DNA of 64,000 bases, from the NCBI GenBank assembly GCA_012838135.1, contig DUPV01000042.1, positions 41,247 through 105,246 on the forward strand. Direction: 5' to 3'. Origin of the DNA: Clostridiaceae bacterium. GTDB lineage: Bacteria; Bacillota; Clostridia; Saccharofermentanales; DTU023. The notes under the pieces were generated by a model. That model worked only from the letters and a program-made list of their open reading frames with translations. It ran no database searches and had not been told where the DNA came from. The stretch's first letter is position 1. Every line of letters starts with the position of its first letter. Position numbers and translations under genes: made by a program. Below, in pieces: positions 20,008-29,160 of the stretch.

Positions 20008-20790
20008 ATGTCACAAAATTTTAAACATTTTTCACAGGCGGAGCGTCGTCAGCAAATTATCCAAAAATTAAAACTTGACGGTAATGTCAGAGTGTCCGAT
20101 TTAAGTGAACAGTTATCAACTTCTGAAGTGACAATTCGGAGTGATTTGGCAGAATTGGAAAATTCCGGCATCTTGCAGAGGGTTCATGGCGGGGCAATTC
20201 AAACTGTCAGAAATTATTATGCTCTTAATGCATCGGAACGTCTTGGAGAACGCAAGAATGAAAAACTGCAAATGGCGGAGATTGTAGCAAAATTAGTTCG
20301 TGACGGAGATAATATTATTATAAACTCAGGCAGCACTTGTTATTATATCGCTTTAGAATTGAGACAAAAAAGGAATTTACGCATAATTACTCATTCAATT
20401 CAAATTTCAGAAATTTTTGCTGAAGATAAAGATATTGAAGTTATTTTATTAGGCGGACTTCTGAATTATCAATATATGTTTACGTATGGTGATGATACAA
20501 TGCATCAATTGAATAAATATCAGGTCGATAAAGCAATTCTTTCTGCAGACGGAATAGATATTGATAACGGAATTACTACATATCATCACGAAGTTGCGGA
20601 GCTCTGCAACCAAATGTTGACGCGAGCTTCACTTGCAATTATAGCAGCGGATCATTCAAAAATCGGGCATACAGCCTTTTCACAAGTTTCAGATTTACAA
20701 GCCATTGATTATTTAGTTACGGACGAACGAGCAAAACAGAAGAATTTGCAACAGTTTGAGAAGTTGGGAATAGAAGTACTTACTCCATAA
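20008..20790 (+). CDS. DeoR-family transcriptional regulator
   Basis: A 260-residue repressor type. The N-terminal helix-turn-helix covers ERRQQIIQKLKLDGN, then LSEQLSTSEVTIRSDLAELE and RVHGGA. The C-terminal DeoRC domain, which binds phosphorylated sugars in the family, has INSGSTCYYIALEL and DKAILSADGID. I choose ATG 20008, with GAAGG seven bases upstream. An open frame extends back to TTG 19870 but that part is a basic, unconserved stretch. It probably controls the preceding dehydrogenase and perhaps the transketolase genes. Confidence 0.9.
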   Translation: MSQNFKHFSQAERRQQIIQKLKLDGNVRVSDLSEQLSTSEVTIRSDLAELENSGILQRVHGGAIQTVRNYYALNASERLGERKNEKLQMAEIVAKLVRDGDNIIINSGSTCYYIALELRQKRNLRIITHSIQISEIFAEDKDIEVILLGGLLNYQYMFTYGDDTMHQLNKYQVDKAILSADGIDIDNGITTYHHEVAELCNQMLTRASLAIIAADHSKIGHTAFSQVSDLQAIDYLVTDERAKQKNLQQFEKLGIEVLTP

Positions 20791-21028
20791 TTCCATATAT
20801 AAAAGGGTTATGGGGTTATGGAAGTGTAGTTTTTAGAAAAGATTTAACGGAGCGATGTAAGAATAATTAATATAGTTTATAAATCGGGATTACAATCTGT
20901 ATATGATTATGATCTCAAAGAGAAATCAGATATAGCATTATAAATAATTTAATTTTAGAAGTTAGAAGTATTAAATTTAGAAGTATAGAGAACATAGTGA
21001 GAATTTTAAGCAATAAGGGGGCACAGAA

Positions 21029-22450
21029 ATGGCAGTACCAGTAATAATGCCAAGACAAGGGCAATCAGTAGAAAGCTGTATCATAGGGGAATGGCATGTG
21101 GCAAAAGGTGACAAAGTAAGCGCCGGCGACAAGCTTTTTACTTATGAAACAGACAAAGCGACATTTGATGAGGAAGCGCCGTCCGACGGTGAAATAATCG
21201 CAGTATTCTTTGAAGAAGGTGATGATGTACCTTGTTTATTGAATGTTTTAGTAATAGGTGAAGCAGGCGAATCCTGGGAAGAGTTTATTCCTGAAGGAGC
21301 AACTGCAGATGGAGCGGGAGCAGGTGTTGCCAAGACAGAAGCAGCAGCCTCGGTACCGGAAGTTACAACCAAAGCTGAAGCAGCACCGGTAGCAACAACC
21401 GCAGCAACTGCACCGAGTCTTGATGGTGAACATCCGATAAGTCCCAGAGCGAAAGGTTTGGCAGCAAAACATAATGTAGATTTACGGATGACAGCGGCAA
21501 CCGGTCCTAAAGGCAGAATTATTGAAAGAGACGTAGAAGCTGCAATAGATGCCGGTTTGGTAGCAACAACAGCAGCAGGTCATGATTATGCAGCCGGTGT
21601 AGCAGGTAGCGGAATAGGCGGAGCAGTACGCGTTGAAGATTTGGCAAAATTACCTGAATTGCAAAGTCTCGAGGGAGCTGCGTTGATAGATCAAGCAGTA
21701 CTCAGTCTTGATGAAACTGAATACACAGATGATAAAATTACGAATATTCGCAAAGTTATCGCTCGTTCAATGCATGCCTCACTGTCTGAAATGGCACAGC
21801 TTACCTTAAATGCTTCTTTTGATGCAAGCAATATTTTGGCATGGAGAAACCGTCTGAAAGATTTAAAAGAGAGGGGAATGGACGAGAAACTCGGTTTAGC
21901 AATTTTAGACAGAATACCGACGATCAACGACATAATCCTTTATGCTGTATCGCGCACAGTTAAAAAGTATCCGGATTGTAATGCTCATTATTTAGCAGAA
22001 GAAAATATCTTCCGCCATTTCAATCGAGTTCATTTGGGCGTAGCAGTAGACACTCCACGTGGCTTAATGGTTCCGGTTGTGAGAAATGCAGATCTGAAAT
22101 CAATCAGTCAAATTTCGGCTGAGGCAAGAGACTTGGCAATCCAATGTAATGAGGGATCAATCAATCCCGACAAGATATCAGGCAGCACAATTACGATAAC
22201 AAATATGGGCAGATCAGGCGTAGAAAGTTTCACGCCGGTAATCAATCCGCCTGAAACATGCATAGTAGGGGTATCTTCAACCTATGAGAAAGTACGCAGC
22301 GGCAAAGACGGCGGAATCGAGTTATATCCGGCAATGACCATATCTTTAACGATAGATCATAGAGCCCTTGACGGAGCACCGGGCTCACTATTTTTACAAG
22401 CCTTGATTCAAACCTTGGAAAACTTTGATTTGTTCCTGATGGGATCATGA
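21029..22450 (+). CDS. Dihydrolipoamide acyltransferase (E2) of a 2-oxoacid dehydrogenase complex
   Basis: 473 residues. The N-terminal lipoyl domain has the lipoylated Lys43 in ETDKATF. An Ala-rich flexible linker follows (about 95-135). The peripheral-subunit-binding domain is around PISPRAKGLAAKHNVD. The catalytic domain ends with the active-site motif DHRALDG (His444, Asp448). It transfers the acyl group to CoA in a pyruvate or acetoin dehydrogenase complex. GGGGGC precedes the ATG. It leads an operon with E3 and E1. The acyl specificity cannot be read directly. Confidence 0.92.
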   Translation: MAVPVIMPRQGQSVESCIIGEWHVAKGDKVSAGDKLFTYETDKATFDEEAPSDGEIIAVFFEEGDDVPCLLNVLVIGEAGESWEEFIPEGATADGAGAGVAKTEAAASVPEVTTKAEAAPVATTAATAPSLDGEHPISPRAKGLAAKHNVDLRMTAATGPKGRIIERDVEAAIDAGLVATTAAGHDYAAGVAGSGIGGAVRVEDLAKLPELQSLEGAALIDQAVLSLDETEYTDDKITNIRKVIARSMHASLSEMAQLTLNASFDASNILAWRNRLKDLKERGMDEKLGLAILDRIPTINDIILYAVSRTVKKYPDCNAHYLAEENIFRHFNRVHLGVAVDTPRGLMVPVVRNADLKSISQISAEARDLAIQCNEGSINPDKISGSTITITNMGRSGVESFTPVINPPETCIVGVSSTYEKVRSGKDGGIELYPAMTISLTIDHRALDGAPGSLFLQALIQTLENFDLFLMGS

Positions 22451-22557
22451 TGAAGCTTAACGGACAGTGGAGGAATGATTTAATTAAGAAGCAACAATCA
22501 ATCTAACGGATTTTTATCCATGGAGTATTAAAAAAGGAAAATAGAGGACAATAATAT

Positions 22558-23919
22558 ATGTACGATGTATTAATAATAGGTGGCGGTCCCGGTGGCTATT
22601 TAGCAGCCCAAAGAGCCGGTGAAAACGGTTTAAAAGCCTGTCTGTTTGAAAAAAGAAATCTCGGCGGAGTTTGTTTAAATGAAGGGTGTGTTCCGTCTAA
22701 AGCACTATTGAATTCAGCAAAAATTTATGAACATGCAGCTGACGGATCTGATTACGGTGTTACGGCAGAAAATGCGAAAATCGACCAAGTGAAAGTTATC
22801 AAACGCAAAAATAAAGTTGTTAAAAAGTTGGTCAGTGGCGTGGCAATGACTATGAAGCGCAATAAAGTTGAAGTTGTTGAGGCTAAAGCCACAATTAAAA
22901 GCCGCCAAAGCGGTGTGATTACAGTTGAAGCTGACGGTAAAGAATATCAAGGCAAAAATCTGATTATCGCTTCAGGTTCAGAAGTTGTAAAACCACCGAT
23001 TGACGGTTTGCAAGCAGGTTTAGAAAAAGGCTTTGTTTTAACCAGTCGCGAAATTTTGGACCTTGAAGTTATTCCGGAAAAAATGGTAATTGTTGGCGGC
23101 GGTGTCATCGGCTTGGAAATGGCAAGTTATTTCCAAACAGTAGGTACGAAGGTTACTGTAATTGAAATGCTTGATCATATTGCCGGCACAGTTGATGCTG
23201 AATTGGGAAAATTGCTGCAAAAGAATTTTGAAGCCAAGGGTTTGGAATTCAAATTAAATTCAACGGTTACAGCTTTTGGTGATAATTATGTTGAATATGA
23301 ATTCGAGGGCAAAAAAGAAAAAATCGACGCGGATTATTGTTTGATTTCAATCGGCAGACGTGCTGTTTCAGCGGATATCGGCTTAGAGAATATCGGTGTT
23401 GAATGTGATCGTGCCAATATTAAAGTTGATGAACAAATGTTAACTAATATTCCGAATGTTTATGCAATTGGTGATGTCAACGGCAAATGGATGCTGGCAC
23501 ATGCGGCATATCGTGAAGCAGAAGTTGCAATTAATACAATTCTCGGCAAAAAAGATGTAATGCGCTATGAGGCGATGCCTTCAGTTTTATATACTAATCC
23601 TGAAATGTGCTTTGTCGGTGAATCTGAAGAAAGTGCCAAAGCCAAAGATTTAGATTACAGAGCCTTAACTCTTCCTCTGGCATATAGCGGTCGCTATGTT
23701 GCAGAAGTTGAAGGAGGCAACGGTGTGATCAAATTATTGGTCGATAACAAACGTAATTATTTGATCGGAGCTCACATGTTGGGCAGCTATGCATCGGAAC
23801 TAGTCACTCCTTTGGGCATGATGATTGAAAAACAGATGACACTCAATGAAATAAAAGAATTTATCTTCCCGCATCCGACAGTCGGTGAAGTCATTCGCGA
23901 AGCGATTTTTGCATTATAA
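22558..23919 (+). CDS. Dihydrolipoyl dehydrogenase (E3)
   Basis: 453 residues. The FAD-binding GGGPGGYLAAQRA is at 8-20 and the redox-active disulfide is Cys39/Cys44 in GGVCLNEGCVPSK. The NAD-binding GGGVIGLEMA is near the middle and the catalytic His in FPHPTVGE is near the C-terminus. It reoxidises the lipoyl group of E2. It follows E2 by 107 bp on the same strand and belongs to the same complex. Confidence 0.95.
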   Translation: MYDVLIIGGGPGGYLAAQRAGENGLKACLFEKRNLGGVCLNEGCVPSKALLNSAKIYEHAADGSDYGVTAENAKIDQVKVIKRKNKVVKKLVSGVAMTMKRNKVEVVEAKATIKSRQSGVITVEADGKEYQGKNLIIASGSEVVKPPIDGLQAGLEKGFVLTSREILDLEVIPEKMVIVGGGVIGLEMASYFQTVGTKVTVIEMLDHIAGTVDAELGKLLQKNFEAKGLEFKLNSTVTAFGDNYVEYEFEGKKEKIDADYCLISIGRRAVSADIGLENIGVECDRANIKVDEQMLTNIPNVYAIGDVNGKWMLAHAAYREAEVAINTILGKKDVMRYEAMPSVLYTNPEMCFVGESEESAKAKDLDYRALTLPLAYSGRYVAEVEGGNGVIKLLVDNKRNYLIGAHMLGSYASELVTPLGMMIEKQMTLNEIKEFIFPHPTVGEVIREAIFAL

Positions 23920-24073
23920 AGCGGAGAATTTAATATTTAAATTCGTAGAACTTGTTAAGATAAAAATAAAATAAAAGCAAAAGAAGTTTAGTGTTTAAAT
24001 TTAATGGGATGAGAACAATTAAATAATTTATTAAAGGAAAAAGAAACAGTAATTTTTAACCAAGGAGAAGATC

Positions 24074-26557
24074 ATGACAAAATCATTACCTATTAATCCG
24101 GAAGAAGCTCGTGCACCACGCATGATTGAGCTACAAGACATTCCGGTAAATCAGTATCAAAAAACAGTTAAAGATGAAAAAGACAATTTTACCAAAGAAG
24201 AATTTATGGGCATCTACCGCGATATGCGTTTGATTCGTGAATTCGAAGAAATGCTGATGTCTATCAAGACTACCAATTCATATCAAGGTATGGAGTATAA
24301 CAATCCGGGACCGGCCCATTTATCAATCGGTCAAGAAGCTGCAGCTGTAGGACAAGCTTTCTATTTAGACAAAAATGATTATATCTTCGGTTCACATCGC
24401 AGCCATGGTGAAGTTTTGGCTAAAGCGTTTTCCGCTATTCGTAAATTAGATGATGCGGAATTGATGGAAATCATGGAATCCTTTATGGATGGTAAACAGC
24501 TTAAAGCAATCGAATCCATTCGCGAAGATGAAGAATCGATTAAAGAATTAGCAACCAGCTATATTCTGTATGGCATATTAGCAGAAATTTTCGCAAAAGA
24601 GACCGGGTTTAATCAAGGTCTTGGCGGCTCAATGCACAGTTATTTTACACCGCTCGGAATTTACCCCAACAATGCTATTGTTGGCGGTTCAGCAGATATC
24701 GCTTTAGGTGCAGCTTTATACAAAAAAGTAAATCGTCAACCCGGTATCGTAATCGGTAACTTCGGTGATGGTTCCATGGGTTGCGGTCCGGTTTGGGAAG
24801 CTCTGGCTATGGCAACCATGGATCAATATGAAACCCTATGGGAAGGTGATATGAAAGGTGGCTTGCCTTTAATCTTCAATATTAATAACAATCATTACGG
24901 CATGGGCGGACAAACAAAGGGCGAGACCATGGGATATGGTAATCCTGCACGGATCGGTGCAGCTTGCAATCCGAGACAAATGCATACAGAGGCTGTTGAC
25001 GGTAATAATCCGCTAGCAGTTATTGATGCTTATAAACGTAAAATGAAAAATATCGAAGATAAAGAAGGACCGATTTTCTTAGAATTGATTACTTACAGAT
25101 TCTCCGGTCACTCACCGTCTGACGCAGACTCTTACAGAACTGAAGAAGAAAAAGATGCATGGAGAGCTCATGATCCGCTCAAAACATATCCGGAGCAACT
25201 GATTGAAGCAGGCGTTGCAACACAAGCAGAAATCGATGCAATTGATGAATATGTTGTGGGTAAAATTATTCAATCAGTTAAATTAGCGATTGATCCGGTC
25301 ATCTCACCGCGTATGGATCTGCAAGCAGAACCGAGAGCAATTGAAGATTTAATGTTCTCTAATCAAAAAGTTGCATCATTCTCGGATGCGGAACCCGACA
25401 TGCTGCAAACCAGAGAAGAATTAAAAGAAAATGTCAGAGTCAAACAAATTGCTCGTCGTGAGCGTTATGCTTATGATGAAAACGGCAAACTTCTGACACC
25501 GAATAGACGTTATCAGTTCCGTGACGGAATTTTCGAAGCAGTTATTGAAAAATTCTATGAAGATCCAACCCTGATTGCTTACGGAGAAGACCTACGTGAT
25601 TGGGGCGGTGCATATGCTGCTTATCGCGGTCTAACAGAAGCTGTTCCGTATCATCGTTTCTTCAACTCGCCAATTTCCGAGGCGGCAATTATCGGTTCAG
25701 GCATCGGTTATGCAATGGCCGGCGGTCGTGCTTTAGTTGAATTGATGTATTGTGACTTCCTGGGCCGTGCCGGTGACGAAGTATTTAACCAATTACCGAA
25801 ATGGCAAGCCATGTCCGGCGGCTATCTCAAAATGCCGGTCGTTATCCGTGTTTCAGTCGGTTCCAAATACGGTGCACAACACTCACAAGACTGGACCTCG
25901 CTGGTAGCACACATTCCGGGCATTAAAGTTGTCTTCCCGGCAACTCCATATGATGTAAAAGGTCTATTGACATCAGCTCTCAACGGTACCGATCCGGTAA
26001 TCGTTTTTGAAAGTCAAAGACTGTACGATGTCGGCGAACAATTTGTTAAAGAAGGAGTTCCGGCCGAACCGTTCGAGGTTACCATTGGCGAACCTGCAAT
26101 GCGCAGAACAGGTAGCGATGTAACATTCTTGACAGTCGGTGCTACGTTGTATCGTGCATTAGAAGCTGCTGATAAATTGCAAGAAGAATATGGAATTTCA
26201 GCTGAAATTATTGATGCCAGAACACTGGTACCGTTTAATTATGAGATGGTTATTGAATCAGTTAAGAAAACCGGAAAAATCATTGTAGCGGGAGACGCTA
26301 CTGCCAGAGGTTCTTATCTCAATGATTTGGCACAAAATATTCAAAACCTGGCATTTGATTATCTCGATGCACCGGTTCAAATCTTAGGTTCACGTAACTG
26401 GATTACACCTGCTTACGAATTGGAAGATGATTTCTTCCCGCAAGCAGATTGGTTTATTGATCTCTATCATGAAAGAATTGCACCGATTGCCGGCTACACG
26501 CCGACCAACAATTTCACCGATGGTGAAATTCTCAGACGCAGCACTTTAGGAGTTTAA
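24074..26557 (+). CDS. Fused alpha-beta E1 component of a 2-oxoacid dehydrogenase
   Basis: An 827-residue single protein joining the E1 alpha and E1 beta chains that are usually separate. The alpha part (about 1-400) has the ThDP motif GDGSMGCGPVWEAL and INNNHYGMGG, then TYRFSGHSPSD. The beta part (about 465-827) begins FRDGIFEAVIEKF and has AYGEDLRDWGGAYAAYRGL and RVSVGSKYGAQHSQDW. It decarboxylates a 2-oxoacid and reductively acylates E2 of the same operon. The gene order E2-E3-E1 is the reverse of the usual pdhABCD. AAGGAG precedes the ATG. Substrate may be pyruvate, acetoin or a branched-chain acid. Confidence 0.88.
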   Translation: MTKSLPINPEEARAPRMIELQDIPVNQYQKTVKDEKDNFTKEEFMGIYRDMRLIREFEEMLMSIKTTNSYQGMEYNNPGPAHLSIGQEAAAVGQAFYLDKNDYIFGSHRSHGEVLAKAFSAIRKLDDAELMEIMESFMDGKQLKAIESIREDEESIKELATSYILYGILAEIFAKETGFNQGLGGSMHSYFTPLGIYPNNAIVGGSADIALGAALYKKVNRQPGIVIGNFGDGSMGCGPVWEALAMATMDQYETLWEGDMKGGLPLIFNINNNHYGMGGQTKGETMGYGNPARIGAACNPRQMHTEAVDGNNPLAVIDAYKRKMKNIEDKEGPIFLELITYRFSGHSPSDADSYRTEEEKDAWRAHDPLKTYPEQLIEAGVATQAEIDAIDEYVVGKIIQSVKLAIDPVISPRMDLQAEPRAIEDLMFSNQKVASFSDAEPDMLQTREELKENVRVKQIARRERYAYDENGKLLTPNRRYQFRDGIFEAVIEKFYEDPTLIAYGEDLRDWGGAYAAYRGLTEAVPYHRFFNSPISEAAIIGSGIGYAMAGGRALVELMYCDFLGRAGDEVFNQLPKWQAMSGGYLKMPVVIRVSVGSKYGAQHSQDWTSLVAHIPGIKVVFPATPYDVKGLLTSALNGTDPVIVFESQRLYDVGEQFVKEGVPAEPFEVTIGEPAMRRTGSDVTFLTVGATLYRALEAADKLQEEYGISAEIIDARTLVPFNYEMVIESVKKTGKIIVAGDATARGSYLNDLAQNIQNLAFDYLDAPVQILGSRNWITPAYELEDDFFPQADWFIDLYHERIAPIAGYTPTNNFTDGEILRRSTLGV

Positions 26558-26620
26558 AGCCTAATTGTTTGTGCATTGGAATATGTAGATTTAAGAATCT
26601 AATGCTCATTTGCATATAAG

Positions 26621-26657
26621 AAACTACTCGGGATTAAAATGTTCCGGGTAGTTTTTT
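26621..26657 (+). terminator. Intrinsic terminator of the E2-E3-E1 operon
   Basis: ACTACTCGG (26623-26631) pairs with CCGGGTAGT (26644-26652) with one G-U pair, followed by six Ts. Confidence 0.9.
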
Positions 26658-26733
26658 GGTCTTAAAAAAACCAAAGCAAAACAGATAATGTGCACTTTGT
26701 AAATTAAATTAAGTTATTATTGTGCGAAACCCA

Positions 26734-26763
26734 CAACAAAACTTGTTGCATATGCTATATAAT
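26734..26763 (+). promoter_or_regulatory. Candidate promoter/operator upstream of the GntR-family gene
   Basis: CAACAA (26734-26739) and TTGTTG (26743-26748) form an inverted repeat. It is followed ten bases later by TATAAT (26758-26763). The palindrome would cover the -35 region. FadR-like regulators favour short palindromes of this kind, so autoregulation is possible. No good -35 hexamer is visible. Confidence 0.4.
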
Positions 26764-26805
26764 TTTAAAAAAAAAGGAGTTTATTTGTTTATATTGTTGA
26801 TTAAT

Positions 26806-26913
26806 GGTTTTATTAATTGTTAAGCTTAGGTATAAATCAACGTTTAATATAAAGTCTCGCATTAACAAGGTTTTATTAATTATTAAGCTTATTAAGCTTA
26901 GGTATAAATCAAC
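26806..26913. repeat. Pair of 36-bp direct repeats, one with an internal 9-bp duplication
   Basis: GGTTTTATTAATTGTTAAGC and its continuation to ATAAATCAAC occupy 26806-26841. The second copy (26869-26913) is the same apart from one base and an additional ATTAAGCTT (26882-26890 repeated at 26891-26899). The repeats sit between a TATAAT and the GntR start codon, so they may be tandem regulator sites in the leader. Confidence 0.75.
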
Positions 26914-26938
26914 ACAGAGATGCAATTAATCTTTGAGG

Positions 26939-27691
26939 ATGGGAAAATCAGATAAGTATGTGGCTAAAATGACTAGTAGAAGAATAAATAAACCAAAACT
27001 ATCTGAAAAAGTCAGTATAGGACTTATAAATGCATTTCATTTAGGTAGTTATTTAGAGGGAGATGAACTTCCTTCTGAAAGAAAGTTAGCCGATGAGTAT
27101 GGAGTTAGTCGAACAGTAATTCGTGAAGCGATAGAGAATTTAGAAAACATAGGTTATTTAGAACAAAAAGGTCGTAAAAGAGTTTTTAAAAAAATGAATA
27201 TTACAGAAAATATGATTCATTTTGAAGAAATTACAGATGTTGAATATAAATCTTTAATAGATTTATTGGACGTAAGAGAATTATTAGAGCGATTTATTGT
27301 TAGAAGAGCAGCCGAAAAAGCTACAGAAGAAGAGATTGCAAATCTTCAAAAATGTATTGATAAAATGAAAATGCAACTTGAGAATGGCAATATAGATTAT
27401 GAAACAGAAACTTCCTTCCATAGTAATTTGTTAAAGATTGCCGATAATAAAGTGTTGAGTCAAATGTTTAATGCATATGAAGCAAGTATATATGACATAG
27501 GTAAATATTCATTATATGTAGCGCAAAAAAGAGGTTTAGCTATTACAGCTGCTGAAGAGCATCAAGCAATTTTAAATGCTATAAAATCTCACAATGCAGA
27601 TTTAGCAGAAAAACTGATGATAAACCATTTGAAATATGCAAAACATAATATTTTGCTTAGTTATCGTCTCAAAAATCAAAAAAACCATTAG
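26939..27691 (+). CDS. GntR-family (FadR/FCD subfamily) transcriptional regulator
   Basis: About 250 residues. The winged helix-turn-helix is in the first third (DELPSERKLADEYGVSRTV, then IREAIENLENIGYLEQKG). The C-terminal FCD ligand domain has SLIDLLDVRELLE, the metal-type histidine in ETSFHSNLL and EEHQAILNAI. FCD regulators usually sense organic or sugar acids. The start is uncertain: ATG 26939 or TTG 26933; neither has a well-spaced ribosome site. It lies directly upstream of the Liv transporter operon and most likely controls it. Confidence 0.88.
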   Translation: MGKSDKYVAKMTSRRINKPKLSEKVSIGLINAFHLGSYLEGDELPSERKLADEYGVSRTVIREAIENLENIGYLEQKGRKRVFKKMNITENMIHFEEITDVEYKSLIDLLDVRELLERFIVRRAAEKATEEEIANLQKCIDKMKMQLENGNIDYETETSFHSNLLKIADNKVLSQMFNAYEASIYDIGKYSLYVAQKRGLAITAAEEHQAILNAIKSHNADLAEKLMINHLKYAKHNILLSYRLKNQKNH

Positions 27692-27767
27692 GTTTTAAAT
27701 TAGATCTAGAATTAGGTCTTTGAAAATTTTTTAAATCACAAAAAACGATTTGAAAGGAGAAAGGTTG

Positions 27768-29081
27768 ATGAAAAAATCAATTAAACAGATGCTAAAAGGG
27801 GTAGCAATATTTTGTTCAATCGTAATGTTATTTACTTTAATTTCTGCTTGTAACAAAAAAAGTGATGACACTGCGAAAAAAGAAAAGGAAACAGAGGCAG
27901 CTGAAAAGGAAGCTGTAGAAGAAAAAGAATCTGCAGAAAAAAAAGAAGTTGCAGAGAAATCTGAGGCTTCAGAAGACAAAAAAGCTGTAGAAGAATCAGA
28001 TAAAAAAGAAGCTTCCGGTGAACCGATCATAGTTGGAGTATGTACAGCAATGACAGGTTCTTCACCTTTAGATGGTGAAAGAACAAAACAAGGTGTTGAA
28101 TTAGCTGTTAAGGAAATCAATGCAAAAGGTGGTGTTTTAGGCAGACCTTTGGAACTGATGATTGAAGATGATCAAAACTTGGCAAATGTTGCAGTTAATG
28201 CTACTAATAAATTAATGAATTCAAACATTGTTGCACAATTGGGACCTCAAAAATCAGGAAATACAAAAGCAGTTATGGGTATTGCTAAAGAAAATGGCAT
28301 TCCGATTTTGGTAGGTTCGACAAATCCGGGTTTGGCTGATGAAGGTAATGAATATTTATTCAGAATTCGTGCTTCAGATCGTTTGGTGGGTCAAACTGCA
28401 GCGAAATTTGCTATAGAAACATTGAATGCAAAGAAGATCGGTATCTTGTTCAATAATGATGACTATGGCATGGGAGCGAAAGGCGCTATTGAAAGTTATC
28501 TTGATACAGCCGGTCTTGAATATGTTGCAGAAGGACATAATACCGGTGATAAAGATATGACTGGTCAAATCATGAAATTAAAAGATGCCGGTGTTGATAC
28601 AATTATAATTTGGACTCATGCTCCGGAATGTGCCGTTGTAGCTCGTCAATTAAAAGAATTATTACCGGGTATTCCTGTTGTTTCAGGTCCTACTTATACA
28701 AATCAAGATTTCTTGAATTTAGTTGATGCAGCTGATATTGAAGGCGCTTATTCAGTAGCTGATTTCTCAGTAGAAAAAGATACACCTGAAATGAAAGCAT
28801 ATGTTGCTGCTTGTGACGAAGAATATGGAATTGTTCCTGAATTATTCAGTACCACATATTATCAAGGGATTTATATTCTTGCTGATGCAATTGAGCGTGC
28901 AGGAAGTACTGATCATGATGCAGTACGCCAAGCTCTAAGTGAAACTAAAGACTTTAATGGTGTTATGTCAGCAGTAAATTGCAATGCAAAGGGTGAAATG
29001 GTTCACGAGGTTACTGTTGTTGTGTTAGAAAATAAAGTTCCTGTTATGAAGGAAATTGTCAAATTTGATGTTGATGAGTAA
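27768..29081 (+). CDS. Liv-type ABC transporter substrate-binding lipoprotein
   Basis: 437 residues. A lipoprotein signal peptide ends at the lipobox LISAC, then comes a Lys/Glu/Ala-rich linker of about 50 residues, and then a periplasmic-binding-protein type I domain of the LivJ/LivK family (GEPIIVGVCTAMTGSSPLDG, VAVNATNKLMNSNIVAQLG). It captures the substrate outside the membrane for the four downstream proteins. GGAG lies upstream of the ATG at 27768. LivK-like proteins bind branched-chain amino acids but also amides, urea, aromatic acids and other ligands. The linked oxidoreductases and aldolase-like gene argue against a plain amino-acid role. Confidence 0.9.
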   Translation: MKKSIKQMLKGVAIFCSIVMLFTLISACNKKSDDTAKKEKETEAAEKEAVEEKESAEKKEVAEKSEASEDKKAVEESDKKEASGEPIIVGVCTAMTGSSPLDGERTKQGVELAVKEINAKGGVLGRPLELMIEDDQNLANVAVNATNKLMNSNIVAQLGPQKSGNTKAVMGIAKENGIPILVGSTNPGLADEGNEYLFRIRASDRLVGQTAAKFAIETLNAKKIGILFNNDDYGMGAKGAIESYLDTAGLEYVAEGHNTGDKDMTGQIMKLKDAGVDTIIIWTHAPECAVVARQLKELLPGIPVVSGPTYTNQDFLNLVDAADIEGAYSVADFSVEKDTPEMKAYVAACDEEYGIVPELFSTTYYQGIYILADAIERAGSTDHDAVRQALSETKDFNGVMSAVNCNAKGEMVHEVTVVVLENKVPVMKEIVKFDVDE

Positions 29082-29104
29082 TGTATATATTTCTGGAGTA
29101 CCAG

Positions 29105-29137
29105 TATTAGCTATGTGTGTAAAGCACATAGCTAATA
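29105..29137 (+). promoter_or_regulatory. Intercistronic hairpin between the binding-protein and permease genes
   Basis: TATTAGCTATGTG (29105-29117) pairs perfectly with CACATAGCTAATA (29125-29137), seven-base loop, no following T-run. In many ABC operons such a stem protects the abundant binding-protein message or lowers downstream expression. I infer that role here. Confidence 0.75.
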
Positions 29138-29160
29138 ATATTTAACGAAAGATAATTACT

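Larger units (their letters stand above)
26558..26938. other. Regulatory intergenic region upstream of the GntR/Liv operon
   Basis: 381 bp holding the E1 terminator (26621), a CAACAA-AAC-TTGTTG palindrome (26734-26748) just upstream of a TATAAT at 26758-26763, and a pair of long direct repeats (26806 and 26869). No coding sequence seen. It is the likely control region of the GntR gene. Confidence 0.55.

Noticed and set aside
21142..21472. Minus-strand frames opposite the E2 linker
   Set aside because: Ala-rich linker codons read backwards; no independent support.
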